From positions 62,001-126,000 of the forward strand of contig CAVOXO010000005.1 in the NCBI GenBank assembly GCA_963700425.1: a DNA stretch of 64,000 nt, read 5' to 3'. Shown here piece after piece: positions 9,688 through 19,201 of this stretch (position 1 is the stretch's first letter; every line of letters begins with the position of its first letter). The position numbers and the translations under genes were made by a program. This DNA is from CAVOXO01 sp963700425. Its GTDB lineage: Bacteria > Actinomycetota > Acidimicrobiia > Acidimicrobiales > Microtrichaceae. The notes below the pieces were generated by a model. That model was not told the DNA's origin, ran no database searches, and worked only from the letters and a program-made list of their open reading frames with translations.

Positions 9688-10020
9688 TCAGATGTCGCAG
9701 CTCCCCGACGAGCAGTCCCTGCCGGCGGCCGCCGCTCGAAGGTGGCGGAAGCCGACGGCGATGCAGGCGGCGTACACGATGCCGAAGGCGATGCCGACGC
9801 CAACGGTGTTTCGGCTGATCAATGTGCCGAACGCGCTACCACCGAAAATCGCCGCCAGTACCGCCATGGTGACCGGGAGATGACAGGGGCAGAGCATGAA
9901 CGACCAGATCAACCAACGCCGTCCGCGCCGCTCCCTCCTCGCAGGATCGTCCGCGCCGCCGGCCTCGACCGCGACGTCGGCCACGGGTCCGTCCAACAAC
10001 TGTGGTTCGGTCACCGTCAT
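9688..10020 (-). CDS. MerE-like small membrane protein
   Basis: 110 residues with two hydrophobic segments. The first contains CPCHLPVTMAVLAAIFGG (cysteines at 44 and 46), matching the CPCHLP motif of the broad mercury transporter MerE, normally about 78 residues. This copy has an extra hydrophilic N-terminus and a cysteine-rich tail (DCSSGSCDI), which could also bind metal. No MerR or MerA is nearby, so function in mercury uptake is an inference from the motif. ATG at 10020. The gene faces away from the PRMT-like gene. Confidence 0.55.
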   Translation of the reverse strand: MTVTEPQLLDGPVADVAVEAGGADDPARRERRGRRWLIWSFMLCPCHLPVTMAVLAAIFGGSAFGTLISRNTVGVGIAFGIVYAACIAVGFRHLRAAAAGRDCSSGSCDI

Positions 10021-10124
10021 CGATGGACTTCCCGATCGCTCGATGTGGGCGTCATCGGCACATCGGACAGCTCCCTTGAGCCAAGCCCGACCCCGAGGAC
10101 GGGGTGGTCGACCACAATGGCGCC

Positions 10125-11147
10125 ATGGTGGGTGCCCGATTCCGGCAGGCGACGAACAAGGCGATCCGCTCGACCGTCGCGTTCGGCGCCAACCGCATCG
10201 CCGCCAGCGAGCGGCTCATGGGACTCGTCTACGACAACATGAACGACACCAACTTCGCGGGAATCTCCCAACACGAGGAGATGCTGAGCGATTCGGTTCG
10301 GGTCGACGCCTATCACCGCGGCATCCATCGCAACGTGGCGCCGGGGGACGTCGTGGTTGACCTCGGCACGGGGACCGGCCTCCTCGCGTTCATGGCCAGT
10401 CGGGCCGGTGCCGCCAAGGTCTACGCCGTCGAACACTCCGACTTCATCGAGGTCGCCCGCGAAATCGGGCGGCAGAACGGCTTCGCGAACATCGAGTTCG
10501 TCCAGGCCAACAGCCGCGACTTCACACCGCCCGAACCGGTCGACGTCGTCGTCCACGAGCAGATGGGCGACGAGTTGTTCAACGAGAACCTCCTCGACAA
10601 CCTGCTCGACGCCCGTGACCGGCTGCTGGCGCCGGGGGGCCGACTCCTTCCCTCCCGGTTCCGACTCTTCGTCGAGCCGGTGTCGTTCCGGGAGGAGATG
10701 AGGGTTCGACGCTTCCACAACATCGACCTACCCGACGACATCGACCTCAGCGCCATGGCCACCGCGCCGGCCATGGCCCCCTACGACGTCGGCCGATTCG
10801 AACAGTTCTGGGCCCGACCCGGGTCGGTCGCCACCACCATCGGCACCCCCCACCCGCTCATCGAGTTCGACCTTGCCACGCTCGAGTCGGCCGGAGCGTT
10901 GCCACTCCATCACGAGCTGGGGCGGGTCGCGGCTGCCGACGCCATCGTCGATGGCGCGTGCGTATGGTTCGAGGCCGTGTTCGACGACGCCACGACGCTG
11001 ACCACATCTCCCCTGTTGCCCAACACCAGCTGGGGCAATCGCGTGTACCGGCTCGACCGAGAGGTCCGCCGGGGCGAGACGCTGGCGCTCCGCGTGGACA
11101 TGGAGCGCCTCGTCGACGCCTCCACCTGGACCGTTCAGGAGGCGTGA
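10125..11147 (+). CDS. PRMT-like SAM-dependent methyltransferase
   Basis: Resembles protein arginine N-methyltransferases, better known from eukaryotes. The SAM-binding motif is VVVDLGTGTGLLAF (residues 76-89) with the acidic motif VYAVEHS following. The double-Glu hairpin HEQMGDELFNENLLD carries E145 and E154, nine apart, as in PRMT1 (E144/E153). A C-terminal beta-sandwich-like part ends in a RLDREVRRGETLALRVDM segment. 340 residues, right for the family. I prefer ATG 10125 over the upstream GTG 10104. The 3' end overlaps the convergent beta-helix gene by 13 nt. The substrate is unknown. Confidence 0.75.
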   Translation: MVGARFRQATNKAIRSTVAFGANRIAASERLMGLVYDNMNDTNFAGISQHEEMLSDSVRVDAYHRGIHRNVAPGDVVVDLGTGTGLLAFMASRAGAAKVYAVEHSDFIEVAREIGRQNGFANIEFVQANSRDFTPPEPVDVVVHEQMGDELFNENLLDNLLDARDRLLAPGGRLLPSRFRLFVEPVSFREEMRVRRFHNIDLPDDIDLSAMATAPAMAPYDVGRFEQFWARPGSVATTIGTPHPLIEFDLATLESAGALPLHHELGRVAAADAIVDGACVWFEAVFDDATTLTTSPLLPNTSWGNRVYRLDREVRRGETLALRVDMERLVDASTWTVQEA

Positions 11148-13030
11148 CCGGGCCCCTTGGCGCCGAACCCCGGGTCCTGATCCTGATCCGCGACGAGGGC
11201 GCGGACGTCGTCCTTGAGGTGCTGGTACTCGGGTTCGAGCCCGGCGCGATCGACGACTTCCTGCGCGCCGGGAGGTAGCCGGGAGCGGTCCTTGATCACG
11301 GTGTTGTTCTCTCGCCGGTTGGTTCGATCGTGTCGGAGGAACCGGTAGCGACCCTGGTCGAAATCGCGGTAGCTGAGCTGGTCGCTCCAGTTGTCGTGGA
11401 TGCGGGTGTTGGTGGACATCACCAGCACGACCCAGCCGCGGGCGAGGCGATAGAAGAACCGTTGTGGGGGCATGTCGAGCGACACGTTGTGATGGATCTC
11501 GGCGCCATCGGTGAACACGTCGAGGTAGATGCCCGCGTTGTTCGGGCTGACGCCGACACCCTCGATGAGGTTGTGGTGGATCCGGGTGTAGCCCGTGTTC
11601 GAGCAGGAGACGTTGAACGCGCCGAAATCATGCAACCCTTCTTGGGTCACGTGACTGGTTCGGTTCCACGCGTACTCGATGTCTCCGCAGTGCCCCCGCC
11701 AGCCCAGATATCGCCAGCCCGTCCGGACGGCAAGGGTCCCGCAGTGGCTCACGTCGTTGTGGACGAACGCCAGCCCGCGGGTGAACTCGGACTAGCCCAC
11801 CGCGGGTGCGGGCGCGTCGATCCCCGAGCCCACCAGGTAGTTGTTGCGGATCTCGACGTCGTGGAAGAACTTGTCCTCGTTCTCGGGGAGCACACCGCGT
11901 TTGCTCCTGTTGCTGACGACGACGTTCGTCTGGTTCAACGAGATGGCCGACCGGGAGATGTCGACGAAGGTGTTGCCGGTGATCTCGTAGTCGCCTCCGC
12001 CGAGGTCGAAGTGCACGGCGTCGTATCCCAGGTGCAGGAACCGGCAGTTCCGGAGGGTGATACCGACGCCGCGGTTGATCTGGAGTGCGGCGCGTGGCCT
12101 CGGAGTGATCGCCGCGGTCGGCTCGGTCGGGAACCCGGCCGTGACCCCGTACTTGGTACCGCGCCCGTACTCGAAGGAGATCCCGTCGAGCTCGACGTTC
12201 GAGACCGGTGAGTCCATCGACCCGTCGAGCAGAACGAAGGTGTCCACCACCGGACGGATCAGCTCGGTGGTGGGGCCGAACCCGCTGTCGGCGAAGGGCT
12301 TGACGAACACGGTGGCCTCGTCCCGGTCCAGGTACCACTCCCCCTCGTCGGTGAGCAGCTCATAGGCGTTCTCCAGGGCGACATCCGCGTTGCGAACCTC
12401 GATGACGTTGAGCAGGCCGTAGAGGCTGAAGGGTTCCATCACGCCCAGGGCTGTCGAGGGCACCGGAATCGACGCACGCTGGTGGGGATCGACGCAGATC
12501 TCGTCGCCGTCGACGCCGGTGATGGCCGCGGGGATCTTGCGCCACATCATCTTCTTGATCACCGAAACATCGTTCACGTTGGCCCACGTGGCGACGTCGG
12601 GGCCGTCACCGGTCATCGTGAGCCCTCGACGGGAGTTCGTGAAGCCAGGCGGGTTCCAACCCGACCAGGCCCGGGTCAGGCGGCGATGGCCCCACCACAG
12701 ATGATCGATTTCGGTGCCCGGCGGGACGTCAGCCCGCCAGATACCCCGCTCCTCGTCGTGCAGGACCCACCCGCTGATCGGGCGACCGCCACACAGCACC
12801 GGTCGAGCTCCCTCGGCGGCACGCAGCCGGACCCAACGGTCGGCGTCGCCGCCTCCCAGCGACCGGATCCGCAGCGTGTTGTCGACCTCGTACTGACCAT
12901 CCGCGAACTCGACAACCACGTCACCGTCGCCGCTCACCTGCGCCCGCTCGATGGTCGCCTGCACCTGCGCCATCCCGCAAGGATGTTCCTCGCTGCCGTC
13001 GCCATCCCCACCCGGCGATACGTGGATCAT
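11135..13030 (-). CDS. Right-handed beta-helix protein interrupted by an in-frame TAG
   Basis: Parallel beta-helix of the kind found in pectate lyases, epimerases and other polysaccharide-active proteins. Repeated coils with Asn/His ladders are visible (VEIRNNYLVGSG, TRIHHNLIEGVGV, AEIHHNVSLDM, TRIHDNWSDQL). The frame is continuous from ATG 13030 to 11135 except for one TAG at 11792-11794, between the coil ending APAVG and SEFTRGLAFVHNDVSHCG. Both sides are in the same frame and make one protein of about 630 residues, so this is a point change, not a frameshift. It could be a nonsense mutation or base-call error. No signal peptide is seen at this start. Substrate unknown. Confidence 0.75.
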
Positions 13031-13255
13031 CACGCTGGGACTCCTCTGCTGGTAGGAAACCGGTGGGGATCGGGCGCAACGTAGCCGCCGGACGACGTCG
13101 GTGCGCTCGGCACAGCGTCGGCAGCGACGCGAATCGCGCCTCCTTCGAGGCCTCGCCGGTGGGTGACGCCGACACGGAGCGGTCAGCCGCTGTGAAGGAC
13201 CCCGAGTTGCCGCCCGGGTTGTACGGTGGCGCCGTTACCCAACGGGGAGTGATGA

Positions 13256-14503
13256 ATGAGGCTGGACGACGTCGATCTACTGGACCTGGACCGGTTCCAG
13301 CGTCAGGAACACCACGACATGTTCACGGTTCTGCGGTCCGAGGATCCGGTGCACTGGACCGACGAGCCCGACGGCCCGGGCTTCTGGTCGATCACCAAGC
13401 ACGCCGATCTCCAGAACGTGAACCGCGATGCCGAGGCGTTCAGCGCGGAGCTGGGCGGGATCACGCTGCTCGAGTCGTCCACCCTCGATGAGGGCATGGA
13501 CATGCGCGGCAAGATCATGGTGATGACCGACCCGCCTCGGCACACCCGGTACCGGTTGTTGGTGAACAAAGGCTTCACGCCCCGGATGATCGGACTTCTC
13601 GAAGCTCACCTCGCGTATCGCGCCGAGCTCATCGTCGACCAGGTCATCGAGCAGGGCGAGTGCGAGTTCGTGACCGACGTGGCGGCCGAGCTTCCGCTCC
13701 AGGCCATCGCCGAGATCATGGGTGTACCGCAGGAGGAACGGCATCTGCTGTTCGAATGGTCGAATCGGATGGTCGGCGCAGACGACCCCGAGTACAACAA
13801 GGACCCCGACAGCAGCGCTGACGCGACGATGGCCGCCGCCGAGCTGTACATGTTCGCCAGCGCACTCGGCGACGCCCGTCGTGACGAGCCACGGGACGAC
13901 ATCGTCACGAAGCTCATCAACGCCGAGATCGACGGAGACAGCCTGACGCCCGAGGAGTTCGAGCTGTTCATCCTGTTGCTGGCGGTGGCCGGCAACGAGA
14001 CCACCCGGAACGCCACGGCTCACGGCATGCACGCCTTCATGACCCATCCCGACGAGTTCGCGAAATTGCGGGAGCATCCGGAGCTGATGGAGTCGGCCGT
14101 CGAGGAGGTTCTGCGGTGGTCGTCGCCGGTCCTGTACTTCCGGCGCCAGGCCACCCGCGACGTGGAGCTCCGCGGCAAACGGATCAAGGCGGGCGACAAG
14201 ATCGCCATGTGGCACGTGTCGGGCAACCGGGACGACGAGGTCTTCGACGATCCGTTCCGCTTCGACATCACCCGGTCGCCCAACGACCACGTGGCCTTCG
14301 GGGGCGGCGGCGCCCATTTCTGCCTCGGCGCGAACCTGGCCCGGCTCGAGCTACGACTCATCTTCAGCCAACTGGCCTCCCGCACGCCCGACATGCGCAT
14401 CTCCGGTGAGATCGAGCGGCTCCGCTCGAACTTCATCGGCGGCATCAAACACATTCCCGTGGAGTTCACTCCTGGGGAACGGGTCCACCCCAGAGCCGCC
14501 TGA
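13256..14503 (+). CDS. Cytochrome P450
   Basis: Haem monooxygenase, 415 residues. I-helix oxygen-activation motif AGNETTR, ExxR element EEVLRWSSP, and haem loop FGGGGAHFCLGANLAR with cysteine ligand C356. The overall pattern is close to the actinobacterial CYP125/CYP142 steroid and terpenoid hydroxylase group. ATG 13256 is preceded by GGGGAG at good spacing. No ferredoxin or reductase gene is adjacent, so partners must come from elsewhere. It is divergent from the beta-helix gene. Substrate assignment is inference from the group only. Confidence 0.9.
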   Translation: MRLDDVDLLDLDRFQRQEHHDMFTVLRSEDPVHWTDEPDGPGFWSITKHADLQNVNRDAEAFSAELGGITLLESSTLDEGMDMRGKIMVMTDPPRHTRYRLLVNKGFTPRMIGLLEAHLAYRAELIVDQVIEQGECEFVTDVAAELPLQAIAEIMGVPQEERHLLFEWSNRMVGADDPEYNKDPDSSADATMAAAELYMFASALGDARRDEPRDDIVTKLINAEIDGDSLTPEEFELFILLLAVAGNETTRNATAHGMHAFMTHPDEFAKLREHPELMESAVEEVLRWSSPVLYFRRQATRDVELRGKRIKAGDKIAMWHVSGNRDDEVFDDPFRFDITRSPNDHVAFGGGGAHFCLGANLARLELRLIFSQLASRTPDMRISGEIERLRSNFIGGIKHIPVEFTPGERVHPRAA

Positions 14504-14574
14504 TCGGAGGTTGCGGGTCGGGCAGAAGCCGTGCGAGAAACAGCCCCGCGCCGTCGACAACTAGCGTCATCGCG

Positions 14575-15478
14575 ATGGGAGCTGTCGAGACGGTCGTGAG
14601 GCTGTGGGGGCCTGATCGGCACCAACTCTCCGCGGTGTGGTGCCGGCCGGACGGCGACGGCCCCCACCCTGCGGTCGTGTTGTGTCAGGGATTCAGCGGC
14701 GTCAAGCACGTCGTGCTCCCCCACATCGCCGAGCACCTCGCGTCGTCCGGCTTCGCGTCGATCCGGTTCGACTACCGGGGGTACGGCGACAGCGAGGGCG
14801 AGCCCGGCTGGATGGACCCCGCCGCCCGCTGCGCCGACGCACTGGCCGTGCTGGCCTGGGTGAGCGGCCACGACCAGGTCGACACCGGTCGAATCGGGAT
14901 CTACGGCCACAGCTACGGCGGACCGATCGCTGTCGCGACCGCGTCGCGCGACCGGCGGGTACGGGCCGCGATCTCGGTGTCAGGTCCCGGTTGCGGGACC
15001 CGGTGGCTGCAGTCGTTGCACACGAGCTGGGACTGGATCGACCTCCTCGGTCGCCTCGAGGACGAGCGGACGCACCTGGTGCAGGGGGGTGAGTCGACGA
15101 TGGTCGACCAGGACGTGATCCTGCCGCTCAGTCCGGCGTTCCGGGAGCGCTACGAGCAGCTCACGGGCCAGGGCACGACAACCCAGGTGAGCGATCATGC
15201 CGCGCTGTCCTCGTTTCCATCTCTCCTCCCTCGACCGGATGCGGGACTTCCATCCGGAGGACGATGCCCGCCGGTTGTCCGGATGTGCGCTGCTGGTCCT
15301 CCACGGCGAGGACGACGACACCGCGCCGATCGGGCTCGCCGAGGAACTCCACCGGTCCGCCCCCGGACCGAAGCAGTTCGTGCCGTTCTCCGGGATGAGC
15401 CACATCGACCTCGATACGGGGCCGGGCTTCGACGAGGTCTGCCGGCTGGCAGCCTCCTGGTTCACCGATCACCTCTGA
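14575..15478 (+). CDS. Alpha/beta hydrolase (acyl-peptidase/dienelactone type), frameshifted
   Basis: Serine hydrolase. N-terminal part has an ASIRFDYRGYGDSEG oxyanion-side loop, then the nucleophile elbow GIYGHSYGGPIA (GxSxG). The frame breaks at about 15216 where TCGTTTCC seems to carry one extra T. Reading on gives HLSSLDRMRDFHPEDDARR, then LLVLHGEDDDTAPIG with the acid Asp, and GMSHIDLD with the catalytic His. All three triad residues are present in the joined protein, about 300 residues. Stop TGA at 15476-15478. The substrate is not apparent. Confidence 0.75.
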
Positions 15479-15579
15479 AGGGTGTCCGCCGAGGACGGAT
15501 GTCGTCACGACGCGCACCGCCACGCGGGTGACGTCACGGCTCATGGACCCCGATACCATCAGATCCCCATGAGCGACCT

Positions 15580-16551
15580 GTGGGGAGATGGCAGGCCCCG
15601 AGCCACGACTCCGACGCGACGGCCGACGAACCACAGCCCGGCCTCGTGACGGACTCGATTCACCCGGAATTGCGACGGACGGCGCGGTTCCTTCCACGAC
15701 GCCCGATCGGACGACGCATGGTGCCCCCCATCCGCTTCCTGCTCCGCGGACTCGAGGCTCGCACTCCCGATGACGTGGAGATCCACGCGGTCGGAGAGGT
15801 GTCGGTGCGACTGCATCGCCCCCCGGGTGTCGCGACCGGTCCGCGACCCGCGATCCTGTGGATCCACGGGGGCGGGTACGTCATCGGCACTCCCGCCCAG
15901 GACGATCACACCTGCCGGCGTCTCTCTCGTGAACTCGGTGCGGTCGTCGCCGCCGTGAAGTATCGACTCGCCCCCGAACACGCCCATCCCGTCCCACTGA
16001 ACGACTGCCACGACGCGCTCGTCTGGTTGGCCGGACGTGACGAGGTCGACACCAACCGGGTGGCGATCGGCGGTGCCAGCGCCGGCGGAGGTCTCGCGGC
16101 GGGTCTCGCTCTGATGGCGCGCGATCGCGGCGAGGTGCAACCGGTCGCACAGGTGCTCGTGTACCCCATGCTGGATGACCGCACCGCACTTCGCACCGAC
16201 ATCGACGAGCGGGGCATGCGGCTCTGGAACAACGCGTCGAACCGGTTCGGCTGGACGTCCTACACCGGCGTCCCTCCGGGTAGCCGCGGCGTCGGCGAGC
16301 ACGCGGTCCCCGCCCGCACCGACGATCTGACCAACCTGCCACCGGCCTGGATCGGCGTCGGGACGCTCGACCTGTTCCACGACGAGAACGTGGCGTACGC
16401 GGGCAGGCTGCGTGAGGCGGGTGTCGAGTGCGCGCTCGTCGTCGTCGACGGGGCGTTCCACGGCTTCGACGGAACCGTGCCCCGGGCACAGGTCTCGAAG
16501 GACTTCGTCGCCGCCCGGTCCGCCGCGTTCGCCGCGGCGTTCGCGAGCTGA
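15580..16551 (+). CDS. HSL-family alpha/beta hydrolase (esterase/lipase)
   Basis: Carboxylesterase of the hormone-sensitive-lipase group. Oxyanion motif HGGGYVIG about residue 96, nucleophile motif GGASAGGG about residue 165, acid region LDLFHDEN and catalytic His in GAFHGFDG near the end. 323 residues, normal for the family. GTG 15580 is the longest start; GTG 15648 (VTDSIHPELRR) is also possible. Lies on the same strand as the preceding hydrolase, about 100 nt away, so they may share a transcript. Acts on short-chain esters in characterised relatives. Confidence 0.85.
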   Translation: MGRWQAPSHDSDATADEPQPGLVTDSIHPELRRTARFLPRRPIGRRMVPPIRFLLRGLEARTPDDVEIHAVGEVSVRLHRPPGVATGPRPAILWIHGGGYVIGTPAQDDHTCRRLSRELGAVVAAVKYRLAPEHAHPVPLNDCHDALVWLAGRDEVDTNRVAIGGASAGGGLAAGLALMARDRGEVQPVAQVLVYPMLDDRTALRTDIDERGMRLWNNASNRFGWTSYTGVPPGSRGVGEHAVPARTDDLTNLPPAWIGVGTLDLFHDENVAYAGRLREAGVECALVVVDGAFHGFDGTVPRAQVSKDFVAARSAAFAAAFAS

Positions 16552-16592
16552 GGGAGCCCAGCACCCTCAGGGCCTTCGACACGCCCTCGACA

Positions 16593-17123
16593 ATGGGTTA
16601 CAGTTTGCAGATGGGGAAGATACCTGTCGTCATCGCCGCGGTGTTCTCGTTGGTGCTGGCCTCGTGCGGCACGCCACCGCCGGCACCGCCGACCGAGACA
16701 CTCGAGTTGGGCATCGTCGGAACATGGACGGCGCCGAGCGCCGCCATCTCGGGCACGCACGTCAACAGCCAGTTCGTCAGCACGTCGCTCGTGTCGATAT
16801 CGGCGACGGCCACGGTGGCTGCGGTGGAGGAGGCCCGCGTGATCTTCCGCATGGAGAGCGCAGCCTCCCTACCCGATATCGCCCCGGGCACCTACACCCT
16901 TCGGGGCTTCGACCCCCTCCAGGTCATGTTCATCAACGCCGTGGGTCTCGTTGACCCGGTCATGTCCCTCGACGGCTCGATCACCATCACCGACGTGGTC
17001 TACGGTCCGCCGACCGGGCCCGCCACGGCGACGATTCGCCCCATCACCAAGCTCCGCGCCACGTTCTCGGCAACGTTCGATGCTCCGGTCGGTCTGGTGA
17101 ACGGGACGATCTCCATCGGCTGA
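16593..17123 (+). CDS. Small lipoprotein of unknown function
   Basis: 176 residues. Signal peptide from ATG 16593 (MGKIPVVIAAVFSLVLASC) with lipobox LASC, then a Pro/Thr-rich linker. The rest looks like a small beta-rich domain that ends in TFDAPVGLVNGTISIG. I do not recognise a family. The same C-terminal ending recurs in a gene remnant at 61010-61071 beside the insertion sequence. That means at least one paralogue existed in this genome. Confidence 0.7.
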   Translation: MGYSLQMGKIPVVIAAVFSLVLASCGTPPPAPPTETLELGIVGTWTAPSAAISGTHVNSQFVSTSLVSISATATVAAVEEARVIFRMESAASLPDIAPGTYTLRGFDPLQVMFINAVGLVDPVMSLDGSITITDVVYGPPTGPATATIRPITKLRATFSATFDAPVGLVNGTISIG

Positions 17124-17180
17124 CTGTCATGCCCCGGCAGATGGGTGGAGTTCACAGCTGATCGCCGGAGACGCCTCGCT

Positions 17181-18431
17181 TCACGCCGAGGCGGCGACGT
17201 GGTCGAGGTGCCGGCTCAGATGAGCGACGAGCTCGCGGGCGTCGGGTCCGACACCGTCGAGAAAGCTCGACTTGCGGCGCCGCAGGAACGGGAGCCCGAC
17301 CACGTAGAGCCCCGGAACCGGGAGCACGCCGCCGTCGTGGATCACTTGGCCCTTCGGACCGAGGAGCGACGGGTCCAGCCAGGGATGGGTCGGCCGGAAT
17401 CCGGTCGCCCAGACGATGGTGTCGATGCCGCGGAGATCGACCTGCAGCGGCGGCGTCCCCACCGCGGTCGGTTCCGGGCGGTGGGGTTCGCCCAGCTCGG
17501 CGTCGAGCCCCCGCTCGCGGGCATGTTCGTCGAGCCGATCGAGTAGTCGTTGCTGCTTGAGGTCGGCTGAGGCGCACATGTTGGCGAACGAGCCCGAGAA
17601 CTGGGCCTGCTGATCACGGTGGCCGACGAGCCGTCCGACGACGGTCACGCCGTTCCGGCGACGCGAGTTGAGGTCGAGGTCGCGCCGATCGGGTGAGCCG
17701 ACGAGCTGGAGCGACGGAAGGCGGCGGGCGGCGGTCGATGTCGTCGACCTCGTCGTACCGCTCGTCGAGCTGGCCGACGGCATCCATCCACCAGTGGATG
17801 TCCATGCCTCGATACGTACGGGGCAGGCGGACGTGGTCACCGACCGCCAGGACGACGTCGCGTCCGGACCGACCGAGCTCGTCGGCGATCTGCAGGCCGG
17901 ATGCCGATGCGCCGACCACGAGCACGCCGCCGTCGGCGAGCCCGGGCCGGGTTGCGGTAGGCGATCGAGGGAAGCTGCTCGATGCGGTCGGCAGGTCGTC
18001 GGCGACGATCGGGGATGTGGGGGGTGGTGCAGGCCCCGGTGGCGATGACCACCGCCCGCGCTCGCCACGGTCCGTCGTCGGTCTCCACCACGTGTCCGTC
18101 AGCGGTCGACCGGAGACGGGTGACGCTGGTCTGTGACCGCACCGGAGCATCGAACGAGCGCCGATAGGCCTCGAGGTGGGCGGCCACGTCGGTGGCGGAC
18201 ATGTAGCCGTCGGGATCGTCGCCCTGATAGGTCCAGCCCGGAAGACGGCTGAGCCAGTTGGGGGTGAGCAGTCGGAGTGAGTCCCATCGCTCGGATCGCC
18301 ACGAGTTGGCGGTCCCGCCACGCTCGAGCACGACGTGATCGACGCCACGATCGCTCAGGCAACGACTCGTGGCCAGACCGGCCTGGCCGCCGCCGATCAC
18401 GACGACGTCGATGGTGCGTGACGTGTGCCAT
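17181..18431 (-). CDS. Flavin-containing monooxygenase-like oxidoreductase, multiply frameshifted
   Basis: FAD/NAD(P)H oxidoreductase of the FMO/CzcO group. FAD motif VVVIGGGQAGLATSRCL, then WDSLRLLTPNWLSRLPGW, a RARAVVIATGACTTPHIP segment, a second nucleotide site region (LVVGASASGLQIADELGRSGRDV), and the C-terminal DTIVWATGFRPTHPWLD motif. These lie in three frames with breaks near 18410, 17990, 17940 and 17720. ATG 18431 is preceded by GAAGGAG; the frame shifts a few codons later. Joined length is about 415 residues, normal for the family. Conservation across frames argues for sequence error rather than decay. Confidence 0.7.
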
Positions 18432-18460
18432 GGGACCCACTCCTTCGCTCAGCGGCCGGA

Positions 18461-19034
18461 TCAGACGACGTCGACGACGACCGACGTGCGGGTTGGTGAC
18501 GACGTCGAACACCGCGGAGCGCTTCTGGGACTGGGCGACGAGCGGCCTCGATCTCCGCCGTGGGTGGCGTCGGCGTCGATCTCGTAGCGGACGGCGATGC
18601 CGCCGAAGCCGTTGCGGACTCGGGGTCGATGCCGAGGATGCCGCCGACGTCGAGACGACCCTCGACGGTGGCGCGTACCGAGTTCAGCTGGATGCCCCGG
18701 TTCTGGGCTACCGAGGCGACGCCGGCGGTGAGGCACCCGGCCAGGCCGATGAGGACCATCTCGGGCGGGGTCGGGCCGTTGTCCTCGGACGGCGAAGACC
18801 TGCGGGGTGGTCGGTGTCGACGGTGTAGGGCTGACGGTGGCTCTGCTCCTCGCCGAGGCCGAAGAACTGCTCGACGGTCGAACGGCTGTGGGTGCCCCGG
18901 ACCCATTCGTTGGCGGCGGTGAAGGTGAACTGGGCGGCCGGCGGGGCCTGGGTGCAGGGCCTCTCTGGCTCCGAGCAGCGCCTCGACGTTCACGCCGTTG
19001 TCGACGTGGCGTGTCGGGAATCGGTGATGGTCAT
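18461..19034 (-). CDS. OsmC-family protein (copy 1), frameshifted
   Basis: OsmC/Ohr fold, typically thiol-dependent reduction of organic hydroperoxides. Recognisable pieces: FTFTAANEWVRGTHSRSTVEQFFGLGEE, PTPPEMVLIGLAGCLTAGVASVAQNRGI (conserved Cys at the central helix), then GRLDVGGILGIDP. ATG 19034 has an AGGAGA site. The end reads NP-TSVVVDVV with a probable one-base insertion before the last codons. Several frame breaks occur. It is clearly homologous along its length to the OsmC gene at 23565-24146. Divergent from the methyltransferase gene, with a repeated operator-like palindrome between them. Confidence 0.75.
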
Positions 19035-19112
19035 GGTGTCTTCTCCTGGTTGGTGGCCCGTTGCGGGGCTCGGTTGATGTCGAGTTCCACCCTGACGGCA
19101 TCGGTGGACCGA

Positions 19113-19171
19113 GTCGTGGAGAAGATCGTGGAGAACGCCTGGATGCCTGATCTCCACGAGGCCTCCACGAC
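19113..19171. promoter_or_regulatory. Repeat-pair palindrome upstream of OsmC copy 1 and the methyltransferase
   Basis: Left half (19113-19134) is GTCGTGGAG-AAGA-TCGTGGAGA. The right half (19151-19171), read on the other strand, is GTCGTGGAG-GCC-TCGTGGAGA. So each half has two direct copies of TCGTGGAG spaced 11-12 bp, and the halves are inverted around a 16-bp centre. Direct repeats at one helical turn are the hallmark of OmpR/SARP winged-helix sites, and such a regulator is encoded at 20361. Binding is inferred. Confidence 0.55.
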
Positions 19172-19201
19172 ATCGCTCCGCCGAATCCTCACCATGGGCC
19201 C

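Noticed and set aside
8218..10242. Long + strand open frame
   Set aside because: Shadow of the nucleoside phosphorylase, methyltransferase-like and MerE-like genes on the other strand; low-complexity Arg/Gly/Asp-rich product.
11792..11794. TAG as pyrrolysine or programmed read-through
   Set aside because: No pylT or pylS evidence in the window and no reason for pyrrolysine in a beta-helix protein; mutation or base error is simpler.
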